Of a stretch of 64,000 nt of DNA, positions 36,628 through 48,600 are shown piece after piece; the first letter of the stretch is position 1; the number at the start of each line of letters is the position of its first letter. Under the pieces are notes generated by a model. The model had not been told where the DNA came from. It saw only the letters and a list, made by a program, of their open reading frames with translations, and ran no database searches. Origin of the DNA: Nitrosovibrio sp. Nv17 (lineage in GTDB: Bacteria > Pseudomonadota > Gammaproteobacteria > Burkholderiales > Nitrosomonadaceae); NCBI RefSeq assembly GCF_900119085.1, contig NZ_FPIQ01000008.1, positions 45,899-109,898 of the forward strand. The letters are read 5' to 3'. A program made the translations under genes and the position numbers.

Positions 36628-38859
36628 TCATCCATCGGTATCGACGGGCGCGAAGACGATCCCCGCAAGCGGCGGCAGCGTGACGACAGCCGAGTCCGGC
36701 AGCCCCATCCACGGCTGGCCCGTGGGGAGGATCGTTCCGAGGTTGCCCATGTTCGCGCCGCCGTAGTGGGCGGAGTCGCTGTTGAATGCTTCGCGAAAGG
36801 CACAGGGGGCGGGAATGCCGATGCGGTAGCCGGTGCGCGGCACCGGCGTGAAATTGAGGATGACCAGCACGAACGAGCCGTCGGTTCCGCGCCGCACGTA
36901 GCTGATGACGGAATTGCCGGCATCGTGGCAGTCGATCCAGGAAAATCCCTCCTGCGCGAAATCGAGTTGGTGCAGTGCGGGCGTGTTGCGATACAGGCGG
37001 TTCAGGTCGCGCAATGTCGCTTGCACGCCGGCGTGCCGGGTGTGTGCCAGCTGGAACCAGTCGAGCTCCCAGGCCGAATTCCATTCGCGCCCCTGCGCGA
37101 ACTCGTTGCCCATGAAGCCGAGCTTCTTGCCCGGATAGGTCATCTGATAGATGAACAGCAGGCGCAGGTTGGCAAACTGCTGCCAGGCGTCTCCCGGCAT
37201 CTTGCCCAGCAGCGAGCCCTTTCCATGCACCACTTCGTCATGCGAGAGCGGCAGAACGAAGTTTTCGGTATAGGCATAGATCTGGGCGAACGTCAGCTGA
37301 TCATGGTGGAAATGCCGGTGCACCGGATCCTTTCGCATGTAGGACAGCGTATCGTTCATCCAGCCCATGTTCCATTTCATCGAGAATCCCAGGCCGCCCA
37401 CGTAGGTGGGGTGCGAGACGGCCGGCCAGGCGGTGGATTCTTCGGCCAGCGTCAGCGCACCCGGGAATTCTTCGTGCACCATGATATTCAGTTCGCGCAG
37501 GAAATCGATGGCTTCCAGATTTTCCCTGCCGCCGTGACGGTTGGGCAGCCACTCGCCGGGCCGGCGGGAATAGTCCAGGTAGAGCATGGAGGCCACGGCA
37601 TCCACGCGCAATCCGTCGAAATGGAATTCCGACAGCCAGTAGTGGGCGCTGGACAGGAGGAACGATCGCACCTCGTTGCGCCCGAAATTGAAGATGCAGG
37701 TGCCCCAGTCCTGGTGCAGACCTACGCGCGGATCCTCGTGCTCGTAGAGGGCGGTGCCGTCGAACCGCGCTAGGGCGAAGGCATCCTGCGGAAAATGCGC
37801 CGGTACCCAGTCGAGCAGGACGCCGATGCCGGCACGATGGCAGGCATCGACCAGGAATCTCAGATCATCCGGCGATCCATGGCGGCTGGTCGGAGCAAAG
37901 TACCCGGTCGTCTGATATCCCCACGATTCATCCAGCGGATGTTCGGAAATGGGCAGCAGCTCCACGTGGGTATACCCCATTTCACTCACGTAGGGAATGA
38001 GATGCAGGGCGAGTTCCCGATAGGAATAGAAGCGCCCGTCCGGATGCCGCTTCCACGATCCGGCGTGGACCTCGTAGATGTTCAGGGGGGCATGCAGCCA
38101 GTCCCATGTTGCCCGCCGGGCCAGCCAGTCGGCATCCTGCCAGGCGATCGTACGGGGCTGCGGTGTGCATGCGGCGGTATGAGGCCGCAGTTCGCAGGCC
38201 TGGGCGTAGGGATCCGTCTTGAGGAGGACCTCGCCACCATTGCGATTGCGTATCTCGTACTTGTAGAGCGATCCGGTCGGCAGTTCCGGTACGAACAGCG
38301 CCCAGACCCCGCTCGAACCCTGCACCGCCATCGGATGCACGCGCCCGTCCCAGTGGTTGAAGTCCCCTACCACGCTGACGCGTTCCGCGTTGGGTGCCCA
38401 GACGGCGAACAGTACGCCGCTGATTCCCCCGATCTCGATGACATGGGAGCCCAGCATGCGGTAGGCCTGACGCAGGCGCCCCTGGTTGAACAGGTACAGG
38501 TCGTGCGCCGAGAGCGAGGGCGGGAATGCGTAGGCGTCGTAGGCCTCGTAAATATCGGCGCCGGCCGTGTCTTCCTGGATGCGCAGCCTGTAGGGTCGGC
38601 GGGGGAGGATGCCGCCGCGCCATTCGAAGACGCCGCCGGGGTGGATGCGTACCATGGGCGTGAACACGCCTGAAACGTCTATCCATACGCACGTTGCCCG
38701 TGGACGGAACACGCGCACGAGGCCGTGGCCCTGTTCCGTGCGGGCGCCCAGGTAGCTGAACGGGTCGTGCAGTCGTGCCGCCAGCAGCGCCGCCAGCAGC
38801 GGATCGGATCTGCACCCGGAGATTGACCGTTCATCCATGAGTTGAATAGAATGACTCAT
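36628..38859 (-). CDS. glgB: 1,4-alpha-glucan branching enzyme (GH13)
   Basis: GlgB makes alpha-1,6 branches in glycogen. The 743-residue protein has two N-terminal CBM48-type beta domains ([17 protein letters not shown]), the GH13 barrel with [51 protein letters not shown] (nucleophile Asp) and [13 protein letters not shown] (acid Glu), and the C-terminal beta domain. ATG 38859 has AGGA upstream. The frame stays open far beyond on the glgC antisense strand, which is not coding. It is divergent from glgC. Confidence 0.96.
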   Translation of the reverse strand: MSHSIQLMDERSISGCRSDPLLAALLAARLHDPFSYLGARTEQGHGLVRVFRPRATCVWIDVSGVFTPMVRIHPGGVFEWRGGILPRRPYRLRIQEDTAGADIYEAYDAYAFPPSLSAHDLYLFNQGRLRQAYRMLGSHVIEIGGISGVLFAVWAPNAERVSVVGDFNHWDGRVHPMAVQGSSGVWALFVPELPTGSLYKYEIRNRNGGEVLLKTDPYAQACELRPHTAACTPQPRTIAWQDADWLARRATWDWLHAPLNIYEVHAGSWKRHPDGRFYSYRELALHLIPYVSEMGYTHVELLPISEHPLDESWGYQTTGYFAPTSRHGSPDDLRFLVDACHRAGIGVLLDWVPAHFPQDAFALARFDGTALYEHEDPRVGLHQDWGTCIFNFGRNEVRSFLLSSAHYWLSEFHFDGLRVDAVASMLYLDYSRRPGEWLPNRHGGRENLEAIDFLRELNIMVHEEFPGALTLAEESTAWPAVSHPTYVGGLGFSMKWNMGWMNDTLSYMRKDPVHRHFHHDQLTFAQIYAYTENFVLPLSHDEVVHGKGSLLGKMPGDAWQQFANLRLLFIYQMTYPGKKLGFMGNEFAQGREWNSAWELDWFQLAHTRHAGVQATLRDLNRLYRNTPALHQLDFAQEGFSWIDCHDAGNSVISYVRRGTDGSFVLVILNFTPVPRTGYRIGIPAPCAFREAFNSDSAHYGGANMGNLGTILPTGQPWMGLPDSAVVTLPPLAGIVFAPVDTDG

Positions 38860-39132
38860 CCCGTCCTGTGTTCGAAGACGCCATGCCTGCCCGCCCCACT
38901 GCGGCCTGGCGCGGATCGTCCGTTCCTGGCCCCAGGGAGGGAGGGTACGCCGCCGTGGCCCAGCGGGCAGGATCGCTGGAGTCGGGATTATAGCGGTTTG
39001 CGCGATCCCATGAAGCGGGATTCCCACCCCATGGCAAAGGTTGCCTGGCGCGATCGATGACCTGAACGGGATCATGCGTGCGCCGCGTGCGCAAGAAGTG
39101 GTATAACACGCAGACCGGCAAAGGACGCTACG

Positions 39133-40410
39133 ATGACACAGGAAGCAGACCTGCATTTTCATGCCCAGATCACGCGCAACTCGATCGCGCTGATCCTGGC
39201 GGGTGGCCGTGGCAGCCGGCTGCGACAGCTGACCGATTGGCGTGCCAAGCCCGCGGTCCCCTTTGGGGGCAAGTTCCGCATCATCGATTTCCCTCTGTCG
39301 AATTGCGTCAATTCGGGTATCCGGCGCATTGGCGTCGCCACTCAGTACAAGGCGCAGAGTCTCATCAGCCATATCCAGCATGGCTGGGGATTCCTCGATG
39401 GACGCTTCAAGGAATTCGTCGAGCTGCTGCCGGCCCAACAGCGTATCGAGGAAACCTGGTACCAGGGAACGGCCGATGCCGTCTATCAGAACATCGACAT
39501 CCTCCGCCGCCATGATCCCCAGTACGTGCTGATCCTGGGCGGCGACCACGTCTACAAGATGGATTACAGCAAGCTGCTTGCGGATCACGTGAGGAGGTCC
39601 GCAGACATGACCGTGGCGTGCATCGGCGTCCCGCTGGCCGAGGCCGGCGCATTCGGCATCATGAGCATCGACCATGACGGCCGCATTACCCGCTTCATGG
39701 AAAAACCCAAGAATCCCGCGCCCATTCCGGGACAGCCGGGGCAGGCGCTGGCGAGCATGGGAATTTACGTTTTCAACGCCCATTTTCTTTTCGAACAGCT
39801 GATCCTCGACCATGATGACCGCAACTCCTCCCACGACTTCGGCAAGGACCTGATCCCCCATCTGGTGCCGCGCCGCCGGGTGTACGCGCACCGCTTCCGG
39901 GACAGTTGCGTCAACATGGCATCCGGTGTGCCCTACTGGCGCGATGTGGGTACGATAGACGCCTACTGGGAGGCCAACCTGGATCTGACCCACGTGACAC
40001 CGAGTCTCAACCTGTACGACGAGGATTGGCCGATCTGGACCCACCAGGAACAGCTTCCCCCGGCCAAATTCGTGTTCGACGACGACGACCGCAGGGGCCA
40101 GGCACTCGATTCCATGGTGTCCGGCGGGTGCATCATCAGCGGTTCCACGGTACGCCGCTCGCTGTTGTTCTCCAACGTGCAGGTGCGCAACTACAGCAGC
40201 ATAGAGGACTCGGTGATCCTGCCCAACGTCAGCATCGGCCGGAACGTGCGGCTGAGGCGGGTGGTGGTGGACAAGGATTGCATCCTGCCGTCGGACTTGA
40301 CGGCGGGGTTCGATCCGGTGGAGGATGCGAGGCGCTTTCATGTGACCGAGAATGGCATCACCCTGATCACTCCCGAAATGCTGGATCAGAAGACGCATTT
40401 TGTCAGATAG
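39133..40410 (+). CDS. glgC: Glucose-1-phosphate adenylyltransferase (ADP-glucose pyrophosphorylase)
   Basis: GlgC makes ADP-glucose, the glucosyl donor for GlgA. The 425-residue protein has [40 protein letters not shown], the catalytic [18 protein letters not shown] and [20 protein letters not shown]. The C-terminal left-handed beta-helix follows ([20 protein letters not shown]). The family is allosterically regulated; effectors cannot be read by eye. It is divergent from glgB with a 273 bp gap holding a possible TATAAC -10 near 39103, and it is followed by GH57. Confidence 0.96.
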   Translation: MTQEADLHFHAQITRNSIALILAGGRGSRLRQLTDWRAKPAVPFGGKFRIIDFPLSNCVNSGIRRIGVATQYKAQSLISHIQHGWGFLDGRFKEFVELLPAQQRIEETWYQGTADAVYQNIDILRRHDPQYVLILGGDHVYKMDYSKLLADHVRRSADMTVACIGVPLAEAGAFGIMSIDHDGRITRFMEKPKNPAPIPGQPGQALASMGIYVFNAHFLFEQLILDHDDRNSSHDFGKDLIPHLVPRRRVYAHRFRDSCVNMASGVPYWRDVGTIDAYWEANLDLTHVTPSLNLYDEDWPIWTHQEQLPPAKFVFDDDDRRGQALDSMVSGGCIISGSTVRRSLLFSNVQVRNYSSIEDSVILPNVSIGRNVRLRRVVVDKDCILPSDLTAGFDPVEDARRFHVTENGITLITPEMLDQKTHFVR

Positions 40411-40444
40411 GGCCTGCGATGCGCCCACCGCCGGATTGATTCCA

Positions 40445-42151
40445 ATGGACATGCAACCGATACGCTTCGTTCTGCTGTGGCACATGCACCAGCCTGACTA
40501 CCGCAACTACGATACGGGCGAGTTCACCCTGCCCTGGGTGTATCTGCACGCCATCAAGGACTACACCGACATGGCTGCCCACTTCGAGTCGCATCCCGCG
40601 ATGCGGGGCGTGGTGAATTTCGTGCCTGTGCTGCTGGATCAGATCGAGGACTACGCCGTGCAGTTCGCCACGGGGGAGATACGCGATCCACTGCTGCGCC
40701 TGCTGGCAACGCCCGACCTGGATCAGGTGTCCGCCCAGGACCGGCTGCGCGTGTTCGACAGCTGTTTCCGTAGCAATCACGTGACGATGATGCAGCCCTA
40801 TCCGGCCTACAAGCGGCTCTACGATATCCACGAGACGCTGCGGGGGTACGGCGAAAGCGACCTGGACTACCTGTCTGCCCAGTATCTGGCGGATCTGCTG
40901 GTATGGTACCACCTGGCATGGACCGGGGAGAGCGTGCGCCGCAGCCACGAGGGTGTGGTGCGGCTGATGCAGCAGGGTGGTAATTTCAGTTCCACCGACC
41001 GCAGGGAGCTGTTCGATCTCATCGGCATCCTGGTACGGGGGCTGATCCCGCGCTACCGCGCACTCGCCGAATCGGGCCAGATCGAGCTGTCGACCACGCC
41101 GCATTCGCATCCGCTTGCTCCGCTGCTGATCGATTTTTCTTCCGCCCGCGACAGCCTGCCGCACGAGAGCCTGCCATCGGAGCCGGCCTATCCCGGTGGC
41201 AGGGAGCGCGTCGCGCTGCATCTGGCGTCGGCCATCGAAAGCCATGCGCGACGTTTCGGCGGCCGCCCCGAGGGCGTGTGGCCGGCGGAAGGTGCCATCT
41301 CTGCTCCCTTTCTGGAAATTCTGGCGGAGCAGGGATGCCGCTGGAGTGCGAGCGGCGAGACCGTGCTGGCCAACAGTCTGCGCCACGCCCATGCGGGGCA
41401 GCCGCTGCCGGAGCGGGACCGCTACCTTTATCGGCCCTATCGGCTGGAGGGTGCAGCGGGCGGCGTCACCTGCTTCTTCCGTGACGAGCGGCTGTCGGAC
41501 ATGATCGGTTTCGAGTATGCAAAATGGTTCGGACGCGACGCTGCCGAACACCTGGTGCGCTCACTCGAGGAGATCGGGCGCAATGCCCTGCCCGGCGAGC
41601 AGCCGGTGGTGAGCGTGATCCTGGATGGCGAGAATGCCTGGGAATACTATCCGTACAATGGCTACTACTTCCTCAACGACCTGTATGAAATGCTCGAGCA
41701 TCACCCCTCGATACGCACCACCACCTACCGGGATTATCTCGACTCCGCGGCCCCCGCGGAAACGGCGATCCTGCCGGTACTGACGGCGGGCAGTTGGGTG
41801 TACGGCACGTTCTCCACCTGGATCGGTGACCACGACAAGAATCGGGCCTGGGATCTGCTGTGCGCTGCCAAGCGCGGCTACGATGAAGCGGTACGCAGTG
41901 GACGGCTGAGCGCCGAGGAGATCCTTGAGGCGGAGCGGCAGCTCGTCTCCTGCGAGAGTTCCGACTGGTTCTGGTGGCTGGGGGACTACAATCCCCCTCA
42001 CGTGGTGTCGAGTTTCGACCAGCTGTTCCGCGACAACCTGATCAATCTCTATGGGTTGTTGCGGTTGCCGGTACCGGAAAATGTCTTCGAGCCCATCGGT
42101 CGTGGAGGCGGTGCGCCCGAATCGGGTGGCACGATGCGGCGCGCTTCCTGA
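40445..42151 (+). CDS. GH57-family glycoside hydrolase of uncertain specificity
   Basis: The 568-residue protein has the GH57 N-terminal motif [36 protein letters not shown] (position of the catalytic Glu) and [20 protein letters not shown] (position of the acid residue). The family includes amylopullulanases, 4-alpha-glucanotransferases and branching enzymes. The DGENAW form belongs to a widespread subgroup often found in glycogen clusters without settled activity. It starts 34 bp after glgC with ATG 40445 and likely shares its transcript, so a role in alpha-glucan turnover is inferred. Confidence 0.88.
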   Translation: MDMQPIRFVLLWHMHQPDYRNYDTGEFTLPWVYLHAIKDYTDMAAHFESHPAMRGVVNFVPVLLDQIEDYAVQFATGEIRDPLLRLLATPDLDQVSAQDRLRVFDSCFRSNHVTMMQPYPAYKRLYDIHETLRGYGESDLDYLSAQYLADLLVWYHLAWTGESVRRSHEGVVRLMQQGGNFSSTDRRELFDLIGILVRGLIPRYRALAESGQIELSTTPHSHPLAPLLIDFSSARDSLPHESLPSEPAYPGGRERVALHLASAIESHARRFGGRPEGVWPAEGAISAPFLEILAEQGCRWSASGETVLANSLRHAHAGQPLPERDRYLYRPYRLEGAAGGVTCFFRDERLSDMIGFEYAKWFGRDAAEHLVRSLEEIGRNALPGEQPVVSVILDGENAWEYYPYNGYYFLNDLYEMLEHHPSIRTTTYRDYLDSAAPAETAILPVLTAGSWVYGTFSTWIGDHDKNRAWDLLCAAKRGYDEAVRSGRLSAEEILEAERQLVSCESSDWFWWLGDYNPPHVVSSFDQLFRDNLINLYGLLRLPVPENVFEPIGRGGGAPESGGTMRRAS

Positions 42152-42577
42152 GGGGATGACTTCGCCAGCCTCTCCAGCCTCTCGGCGCGGATTCTCCGGC
42201 TGCGCATGCGCGCGCCCTTTCGGTTGCTCCGTTCCTCCCGGCGAGGCGGGACGATGCCCAAGCGGCCACGGGGCCGGGTCGCCCGTCCCGCATCCATATA
42301 ACCGGAAGTTTTGGACTTACAAATAAGTGGTCGTTTGTACTGCGGCATTTTATCGGTAAAGTGAAAGGTATGTTTTACAATGCATGCCGCCGCACCGTTT
42401 CCTTCCGGGCCCGCATTCCAGCAACCGTACGCAGGATGCCGAATGCGTGCGGCTGCCGCGCTTAATCCCTAGTCTGGGCGTGGCTATGCGGCGTTTGCCA
42501 GGTAAGCGGGCTTGGCGTGGCCCGTACGATTTCTGGTAAAATTATGGATTACCGAAGAAGCGGAGCAAGGATTCGTC
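42152..42577. other. 426 bp intergenic region upstream of fdxA
   Basis: No supported gene is seen. Bases about 42295-42380 are notably AT-rich compared with their surroundings, with TTTTATC and TACAAT hexamers that could form an independent promoter. The last 70 bp probably carry the fdxA promoter. No clear terminator hairpin was seen after GH57. Confidence 0.5.
42512..42542 (+). promoter_or_regulatory. Candidate fdxA promoter
   Basis: TTGGCG (42512-42517) and TAAAAT (42537-42542) are separated by 19 bp, 36 bp before the fdxA ATG. The -10 is good and the spacing is long, so this is a weak sigma-70-type call. A CGGAGCAAGG ribosome site follows. Confidence 0.3.
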
Positions 42578-42901
42578 ATGAGCTATGTGGTCACAGAGAA
42601 TTGCATCAAGTGCAAGTACACCGATTGCGTGGATGTCTGCCCGGTGGATTGTTTCCGGGAAGGCCCCAATTTCCTGGTGATCGATCCCGACGAATGCATC
42701 GACTGCACCCTGTGTGTTGCAGAGTGCCCTGTGGAAGCGATCGTCGCAGAAGACGACGTGCCGGCGGATCAGCAGCATTTCATCGCCCTCAATTCCGAGC
42801 TGTCCAAGCTCTGGGAGCCCATCATCGAGAAGAAGGACGCGCTGCCGGATGCCGATGAATGGGCCAACGTGACCGGCAAGCTGGATCAGCTGGAACGCTG
42901 A
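42578..42901 (+). CDS. fdxA: 7Fe ferredoxin (FdxA, [3Fe-4S][4Fe-4S])
   Basis: FdxA is a low-potential electron carrier of 107 residues. The cluster ligands are in [18 protein letters not shown] and [16 protein letters not shown], the order typical of Azotobacter-type 7Fe ferredoxins with a C-terminal extension. ATG 42578 gives [13 protein letters not shown], the conserved start; an upstream extension to 42512 is not conserved. It lies 23 bp before the AddB-like gene, which is itself an Fe-S protein, though a functional link is not established. Confidence 0.96.
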   Translation: MSYVVTENCIKCKYTDCVDVCPVDCFREGPNFLVIDPDECIDCTLCVAECPVEAIVAEDDVPADQQHFIALNSELSKLWEPIIEKKDALPDADEWANVTGKLDQLER

Positions 42902-42924
42902 GCCAGACGCGGTAGCCCTGCCGC

Positions 42925-45687
42925 ATGGTTGGCGTTCCGCATATTCCGCACACTGCTCTCGACGACATCCTCTCCGGCTCCGGCCCCGATCTCCCGGCGG
43001 GTGTCACGATCGTCACCCCCAATCTGCGCCTGTCGGCGACGCTCAAGCACATGCTTGACCGGCGGCAGGCCGACATGGGCAGGGTCGCCTGGCAATCGGC
43101 CGACATCCTGCCGTTCTCCGCGCTGATCGAACGTTTCTACGAAGACGCGCTGTACGCCGGGACGGAGCCGGAACTGCCGGTGCCCCTGACCGACTTCCAG
43201 GAGCAGGCGCTGTGGGAAGCGATCGTCGCTCGTTCCGGCCGGGGTTCCGCCCTGATGTCGATCGAGGCTGCCGCCCACCTCGCACGCGAAGCGTGGCAAC
43301 TCCTCCACGCATGGCGCCTGCGTCCACTGCTCGACGATTTTCCCCTTGACGAGGATGGCGCGGCCTTTCGCGACTGGGCGCGACATTACGAGCAAGCGAC
43401 CCGGCGGGCACATCAGACCGATAGCGCCCGCCTGTGTGATTTGGCAGGCGACCTGTGCGGGCGCGCCGCGTCAGGCAGGCCCGGGCGTCTCATTCTCCAC
43501 GGCTTCGATATCGTGACTCCGCAGCAGGCGGCGCTGCTCGCCCGGCTGCGGCAGGCCGGTTGCGAGGTGGTGCAGGCATGCATGCCGCCACGCCCTCGCA
43601 GCGTCGGCGTGCGGCGTATCCCCTGCCGCGACGGCCGGGATGAAAGCGGGTGCGCAGCGGCCTGGGCGCGGGCGCGTCACGAAGCGAATCCGAAGGCGCG
43701 CATTGCCGTGGTGGTGCCGGATCTGCCGGCGTATCGCGATGGACTGGTGCGCGCCTTCGACACCATGATGGCGCCGGACGTCCGGCAGCGGCTGCCGGGC
43801 ACTGCCCGCGCGGTACGCGCCTTCAACATCTCCCTGGGCGACGCGCTGGAGGCCTATCCCCTCGTGGATACGGCTCTGTCGATACTCGAGTTGTGCGCAG
43901 GGAACATCGACTTCGAGCGTGCCAGCCTGTTGCTGCGCTCGCCCTTCATCGGCGGTGCCGACACGGAGATGGCGGCGCGCGCCCGGCTCGACGCGCGATT
44001 GCGCCGATGGGCCGAGCCTGCCGTGACGCTCGATCGACTGCTCGCCCTGACTCTGCGCAGTGGTGGCCGCGCCCATTGCCCGGCACTGGTGCGCGGGTTG
44101 TCGGCGCTTGCCAGGTCGCATTCGCGGCTTTCACGATCACGGTCTCCGGCGGGACTGGCCCGGCGCTTTTCCGAGTTCCTGCGGCTCGCCGGATTCCCGG
44201 GCGAGCGTACGCCCGATTCCCGGGAATATCAGGTGTTGCAGAAATGGCACGAACTGCTGGCCGAATTCGCGGCGCTCGGGTACGTCGTTCCGCACATGTA
44301 CCCTAGCGACGCAGTGGCGCGCCTGCGCCGCATGGCCGCAGCAACGGTATTCCAGCCGCGTACGCCCGATGCCCCGATCCAGATACTCGGTGCGCTCGAG
44401 GCAACCGGCATGGAATTCGACGCGCTCTGGGTCATGGGGCTGTCCGCGGATGCATGGCCGCCTCATTCCACTCCCAATCCCTTCCTGCCGGCCGCAATGC
44501 AGCGCATGGCCCAGTTACCGCTGGGTTCCGCGGCTGCTTCGCTGGCGCGCGCGCGGCGTCTGACGAACACCTGGCTGTCGGCTGCGCCCGAGGTCGTTTT
44601 CAGTCATCCACGCCGCACCGGCGAGGGCGACGTCGGCGAACTGGCTCCCAGCCCCTTGATCGCGCATCTCGCGCCGGAGGAGGCAGCACTGCCGCTGTAT
44701 GCGAGCCACCTGGCACGAATTCAGGCCGCCGGGCGCTTGGAGCGCATCGGCGATGATACGGCACCGCCGCTGACGAGTACCGCCCACGGCGGATGCATCG
44801 CCGTCGGCGGCGGGGCGGCAGTGATACGGGAGCAGGCCGCCTGCCCATTCCGGGCGCTGGCGCGGCACCGGTTCGGTGCCAGAAGCCTGGAGATCCCCCA
44901 TGCCGGACTGGACGCGAGGGAGCGGGGCATACTGATGCATCATGCGCTGGCCGGAGTGTGGCAAGATCTCGGCGCCCGGCACGCCCTGGACGGCATCGCC
45001 GGTGCCGCTCTCGATTTTCTCCTGGCACGCGTGGCGGGGGCGGCCATTGCGCATCTGCGGCGGGATCGTCCGGCTGCATTGTCGGGGCGCGCCGGCGAGA
45101 TCGAGCATCGCCGCCTGGTGCGGCTGGTGCGCGCATGGCTGGACGTGGAGCGTGCGCGCGCCGCCTTCACGGTAGTGGCCGTCGAGGACAGCCGTGATAT
45201 CGAGATCGGTGGCCTGCGGCTTTCGGCGCGGCTCGATCGGGTGGATGAGCTCGATGACGGGCGGCGCATCGTGATCGACTACAAGACCCGCATGTCGTCG
45301 GTGCAGGTCATGCTCGGCGAGCGTCCGGATGAGCCGCAATTGCCGCTGTACCTCGTTGCCGGCGAGGCAGCCGCGGTCGCGCTCGCCTTTGCGCAGGTAC
45401 GGCCGGGCGACATGCGATGGATCGCCCTGGCACGCGATGCCGATCTGCTGCCGGGTACCGGAGTATGGTCCGGACCGCGCCTGGATGAGCGCCATGGTTC
45501 ATGGGAGACACTGGTGGATGCGTGGCGCAGCGACCTGGCCAGGATCGCTGCCGGCTTTCGCGACGGCGATGCCCGGGTCGATCCGAAGGTGCCTTCCCAT
45601 ACCTGCCGCACCTGCGACCTGCAGCCCCTGTGCCGTATCGACGAGCGGCTGCAGCGGGTGCTCCATCCGCAATACGGGGAGACATGA
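42925..45687 (+). CDS. AddB-like nuclease subunit with Fe-S-stabilised PD-(D/E)XK domain
   Basis: The 920-residue protein resembles the nuclease subunit of AddAB double-strand-break repair enzymes (also annotated as 'probable DNA repair protein'). The N-terminal part has a degenerate helicase fold with no Walker A (TIVTPNLRLSATL). The C-terminal nuclease has RLDRVDELDDGRRIVIDYKTR with the catalytic Asp and Lys. Cluster cysteines are predicted at Cys640 (QAACPFRAL), Cys894, Cys897 and Cys903 (CRTCDLQPLC), the AddB C-x2-C-x5-C pattern. It is coupled by ATGA to the helicase gene. Confidence 0.88.
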   Translation: MVGVPHIPHTALDDILSGSGPDLPAGVTIVTPNLRLSATLKHMLDRRQADMGRVAWQSADILPFSALIERFYEDALYAGTEPELPVPLTDFQEQALWEAIVARSGRGSALMSIEAAAHLAREAWQLLHAWRLRPLLDDFPLDEDGAAFRDWARHYEQATRRAHQTDSARLCDLAGDLCGRAASGRPGRLILHGFDIVTPQQAALLARLRQAGCEVVQACMPPRPRSVGVRRIPCRDGRDESGCAAAWARARHEANPKARIAVVVPDLPAYRDGLVRAFDTMMAPDVRQRLPGTARAVRAFNISLGDALEAYPLVDTALSILELCAGNIDFERASLLLRSPFIGGADTEMAARARLDARLRRWAEPAVTLDRLLALTLRSGGRAHCPALVRGLSALARSHSRLSRSRSPAGLARRFSEFLRLAGFPGERTPDSREYQVLQKWHELLAEFAALGYVVPHMYPSDAVARLRRMAAATVFQPRTPDAPIQILGALEATGMEFDALWVMGLSADAWPPHSTPNPFLPAAMQRMAQLPLGSAAASLARARRLTNTWLSAAPEVVFSHPRRTGEGDVGELAPSPLIAHLAPEEAALPLYASHLARIQAAGRLERIGDDTAPPLTSTAHGGCIAVGGGAAVIREQAACPFRALARHRFGARSLEIPHAGLDARERGILMHHALAGVWQDLGARHALDGIAGAALDFLLARVAGAAIAHLRRDRPAALSGRAGEIEHRRLVRLVRAWLDVERARAAFTVVAVEDSRDIEIGGLRLSARLDRVDELDDGRRIVIDYKTRMSSVQVMLGERPDEPQLPLYLVAGEAAAVALAFAQVRPGDMRWIALARDADLLPGTGVWSGPRLDERHGSWETLVDAWRSDLARIAAGFRDGDARVDPKVPSHTCRTCDLQPLCRIDERLQRVLHPQYGET

Positions 45688-48600
45688 ATCCCGGGATGGC
45701 AGAGGTTCCGGATGCCGCCGCGCGCCGCCGCGCGCTCGATCCCTCGAGCTCGTTCATCGTGCAGGCGCCGGCCGGATCGGGAAAGACCGGGCTGCTGATC
45801 CAGCGCTACCTGGCCCTGCTCGCGCACGCCGACGAACCCGAGGAGATCGTCGCCATCACCTTTACCCGCAAGGCCGCCGCGGAGATGCGCGAGCGGGTGC
45901 TGGCAGCCCTGGGAACCTGCAGGGACGACTTCAATCCCGTGGATCCGAAGCCCTCCGCCCACGCGACGCTGACCTGTCGACTGGCGCAAGAGGCGCTGCA
46001 GCGCGATCGCCAGGCGGGATGGGACCTTGCCGACAATCCATCGCGGCTGCGTATCCAGACGCTGGACGCGCTGTGCGCCTCGCTGGTGCGCCAGATGCCC
46101 ACATTGTCGGAATTCGGTGCGCAGCCGGAAACGGCCGAGGACGCATCCGCGCTGTACCTTGAGGCGGTGCGCGCGACGCTGGAACGGGTGGCGGGCGATG
46201 ATGCCGTGGCACAGGATATCGGGTTCCTGCTGGAGCACCTCGACAACGACATGGCGCGTATCGAGTCCCTGCTCGCCGATATGCTGAGGCAGCGCGACCA
46301 CTGGCTGCGCCATGTCCATCACGGCAGGGATCGGGATGCGTTGGAGGCGGCGCTGGGACGGGTGCGACGGGAAGCACTGCAACGGGTATGCGGGCTGTTC
46401 GGGCGCCACGGTGCCGCGCTGCAGCGCGAGGTTGCCGCACTGGCGCGTTACGCGGCCGCCCATCTGGACGAGCGGGACGGCCAGTCGGTAGCATCCGCCG
46501 GGGGGGATGCGCTGCCGGGCGAGGGGGAGGACGACGTTGCCGGCTGGCTCGCCATCGCCCACCTGCTGCTTACGCGCGATGGCGGCTGGCGCAGGCAGCA
46601 TACCGCCCGTGAGGGTTTTCCTGCGGGCGCCGGCAAGGCCGGGAAGGCTGTCGCCAGTGCGTGGAAGGAGCGCGCCCGGACATCGACGGAGACGCTCGCA
46701 GGGCGGCCGGATGGCGAGGCGTTGCGCGGCGCGCTGCACGCACTGCGCAACCTGCCGCCCTCCCGCTACACCGACCGGCAGTGGGCTGTGCTCGGAGCCA
46801 TCACCCGCCTGCTGCCCTACGCTGCCGCACAGCTCAAGCTGGTTTTCCAGGCGCATCGCAGAGTCGATTTCACGGAAATTGCGCAAGGAGCGCTGCGCGC
46901 CCTGGGCGAGGCCGATGCTCCCACCGATCTGGCCCTGGCGCTCGACTACCGTATCCGCCACCTGCTGATCGACGAATTCCAGGATACGTCGATCAGCCAG
47001 TATGAGTTCATCACCCGCCTCACCGCCGGCTGGGGAGCGGACGAGGGGCGCACCCTGTTCCTGGTGGGGGATCCGATGCAGTCCATCTATCGCTTTCGCG
47101 AGGCGGAGGTGGGCCTGTTCCTGCGTGCCCGGGTGGATGGAGTAGGCGGCGTGGCGCTGACCCCGCTGGCACTCTCCAGCAATTTCCGCTCGCAGCGTGG
47201 CATCGTCGACTGGGTCAACGCGACGTTCGCGCGCGTGATGCCGCCGCAGGAGGACGTCGCGCTCGGCGCGATCGCCTATACACGGTCGGACGCGGTGCGC
47301 GATCCTCTGCCCGGGCCGGCGGTCGACGTGCATCCGTTGCTCGAGGATGACCATGCAGGCGAAGCCGCACGGGTGGCGGAGATCGTGGCCAGGGTACGGC
47401 GCGACGATCCTGCGGCCGACGTTGCCATCCTGGTGCGCAACCGTCGTCATCTCGACCGCATCATTCCCCGCCTGCGCGAGGCGGGCCTTCGCTTCCAGGC
47501 GATAGAAATCGAGGGACTGGGACGCCGCCCCGTGGTGCAGGATCTGCTGGCGCTGACACGCGCCCTGCTGCACCCGGCGGATCGGCTTGCCTGGCTTGCC
47601 GTGCTGCGCGCGCCCTGGTGCGGTCTCCTGCTGTGCGACCTGCATGCGCTGACTGCGGCACCGCGCGGGGCGCATGGCGATGACGGTACAGACGCGGTGA
47701 AGGCGGCGATTCCGGCAATGGAGCAAACGGTCTGGGAATTGCTCGACGATCCTGCGCGGATGGAGACCGTTTCTCCGGACGGTCGCGCCAGACTGGCGCG
47801 GGTGCGCGAGGTGCTCGGGGGCTGCCTGCAGCACCGCTGCCGTCAGTCGCTGCGCACCACCGTGGAGGCAGCGTGGCAGGCCCTGGGCGGGCCCGGCTGT
47901 ATCGGACGGGTGGCGGATCTGGATGACGCCGCCGCCTATCTCGACCACCTCTCGGCCCACGAGCAGGCAGGCGGCCTTGCCTCGCTTGCGGGGTTCGAGG
48001 AGGGGCTGGCAAGGCTCTACGCGTCCCCCGACCTGGAGGCCGGCAATGCCTTGCAGGTCATGACCATCCACAAGGCCAAGGGACTGGAGTTCGATCACGT
48101 GATCGTCCCGGGCCTCGGCCGGGCGTCGGGGAAGAACGGCAGAAAGCTGTTTCTGTGGCTGGAATCCCCGCGGGCCGAACCCGCCAGGGCGCGCGCGGGA
48201 GGGGACAGCGACCTGTTGCTGGCGCCCATCCAGGAAACCGGCGCGCAGGCCGATCCCATTTACGCTTGGCTGGAGGCGTTCGACCGCAGAAAGGCGCGTC
48301 ATGAGGACGAACGCCTGCTCTACGTCGCGGCCACCCGCGCCCGCCGCCGCCTGTATCTGCTGGGCGCCACCGGTCTTGCCCAAGATGCAACAGGGGGGAG
48401 CGTGCCCAGGCCGCCGGCGGAGGGTACCCTGCTGGCGAGAATCTGGCCCGTGCTGCAGGCGGAGTTTGCCGCCGCGGCGCGGGCAGTGCCCGATCCCGAT
48501 TCTGCCGTCCTGCCGGATGAGGTGGCGATTCCCGTCATCGATTCCTCGGTGTGCCGTCTCGTCTCGGGCTGGGTACTGCCGGCTGCTCCGGCCGGGGTGG

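Noticed and set aside
38860..40485. Upstream extension of the glgB frame across glgC
   Set aside because: The extension is antisense to glgC and lacks GlgB family sequence; the true start is at 38859.
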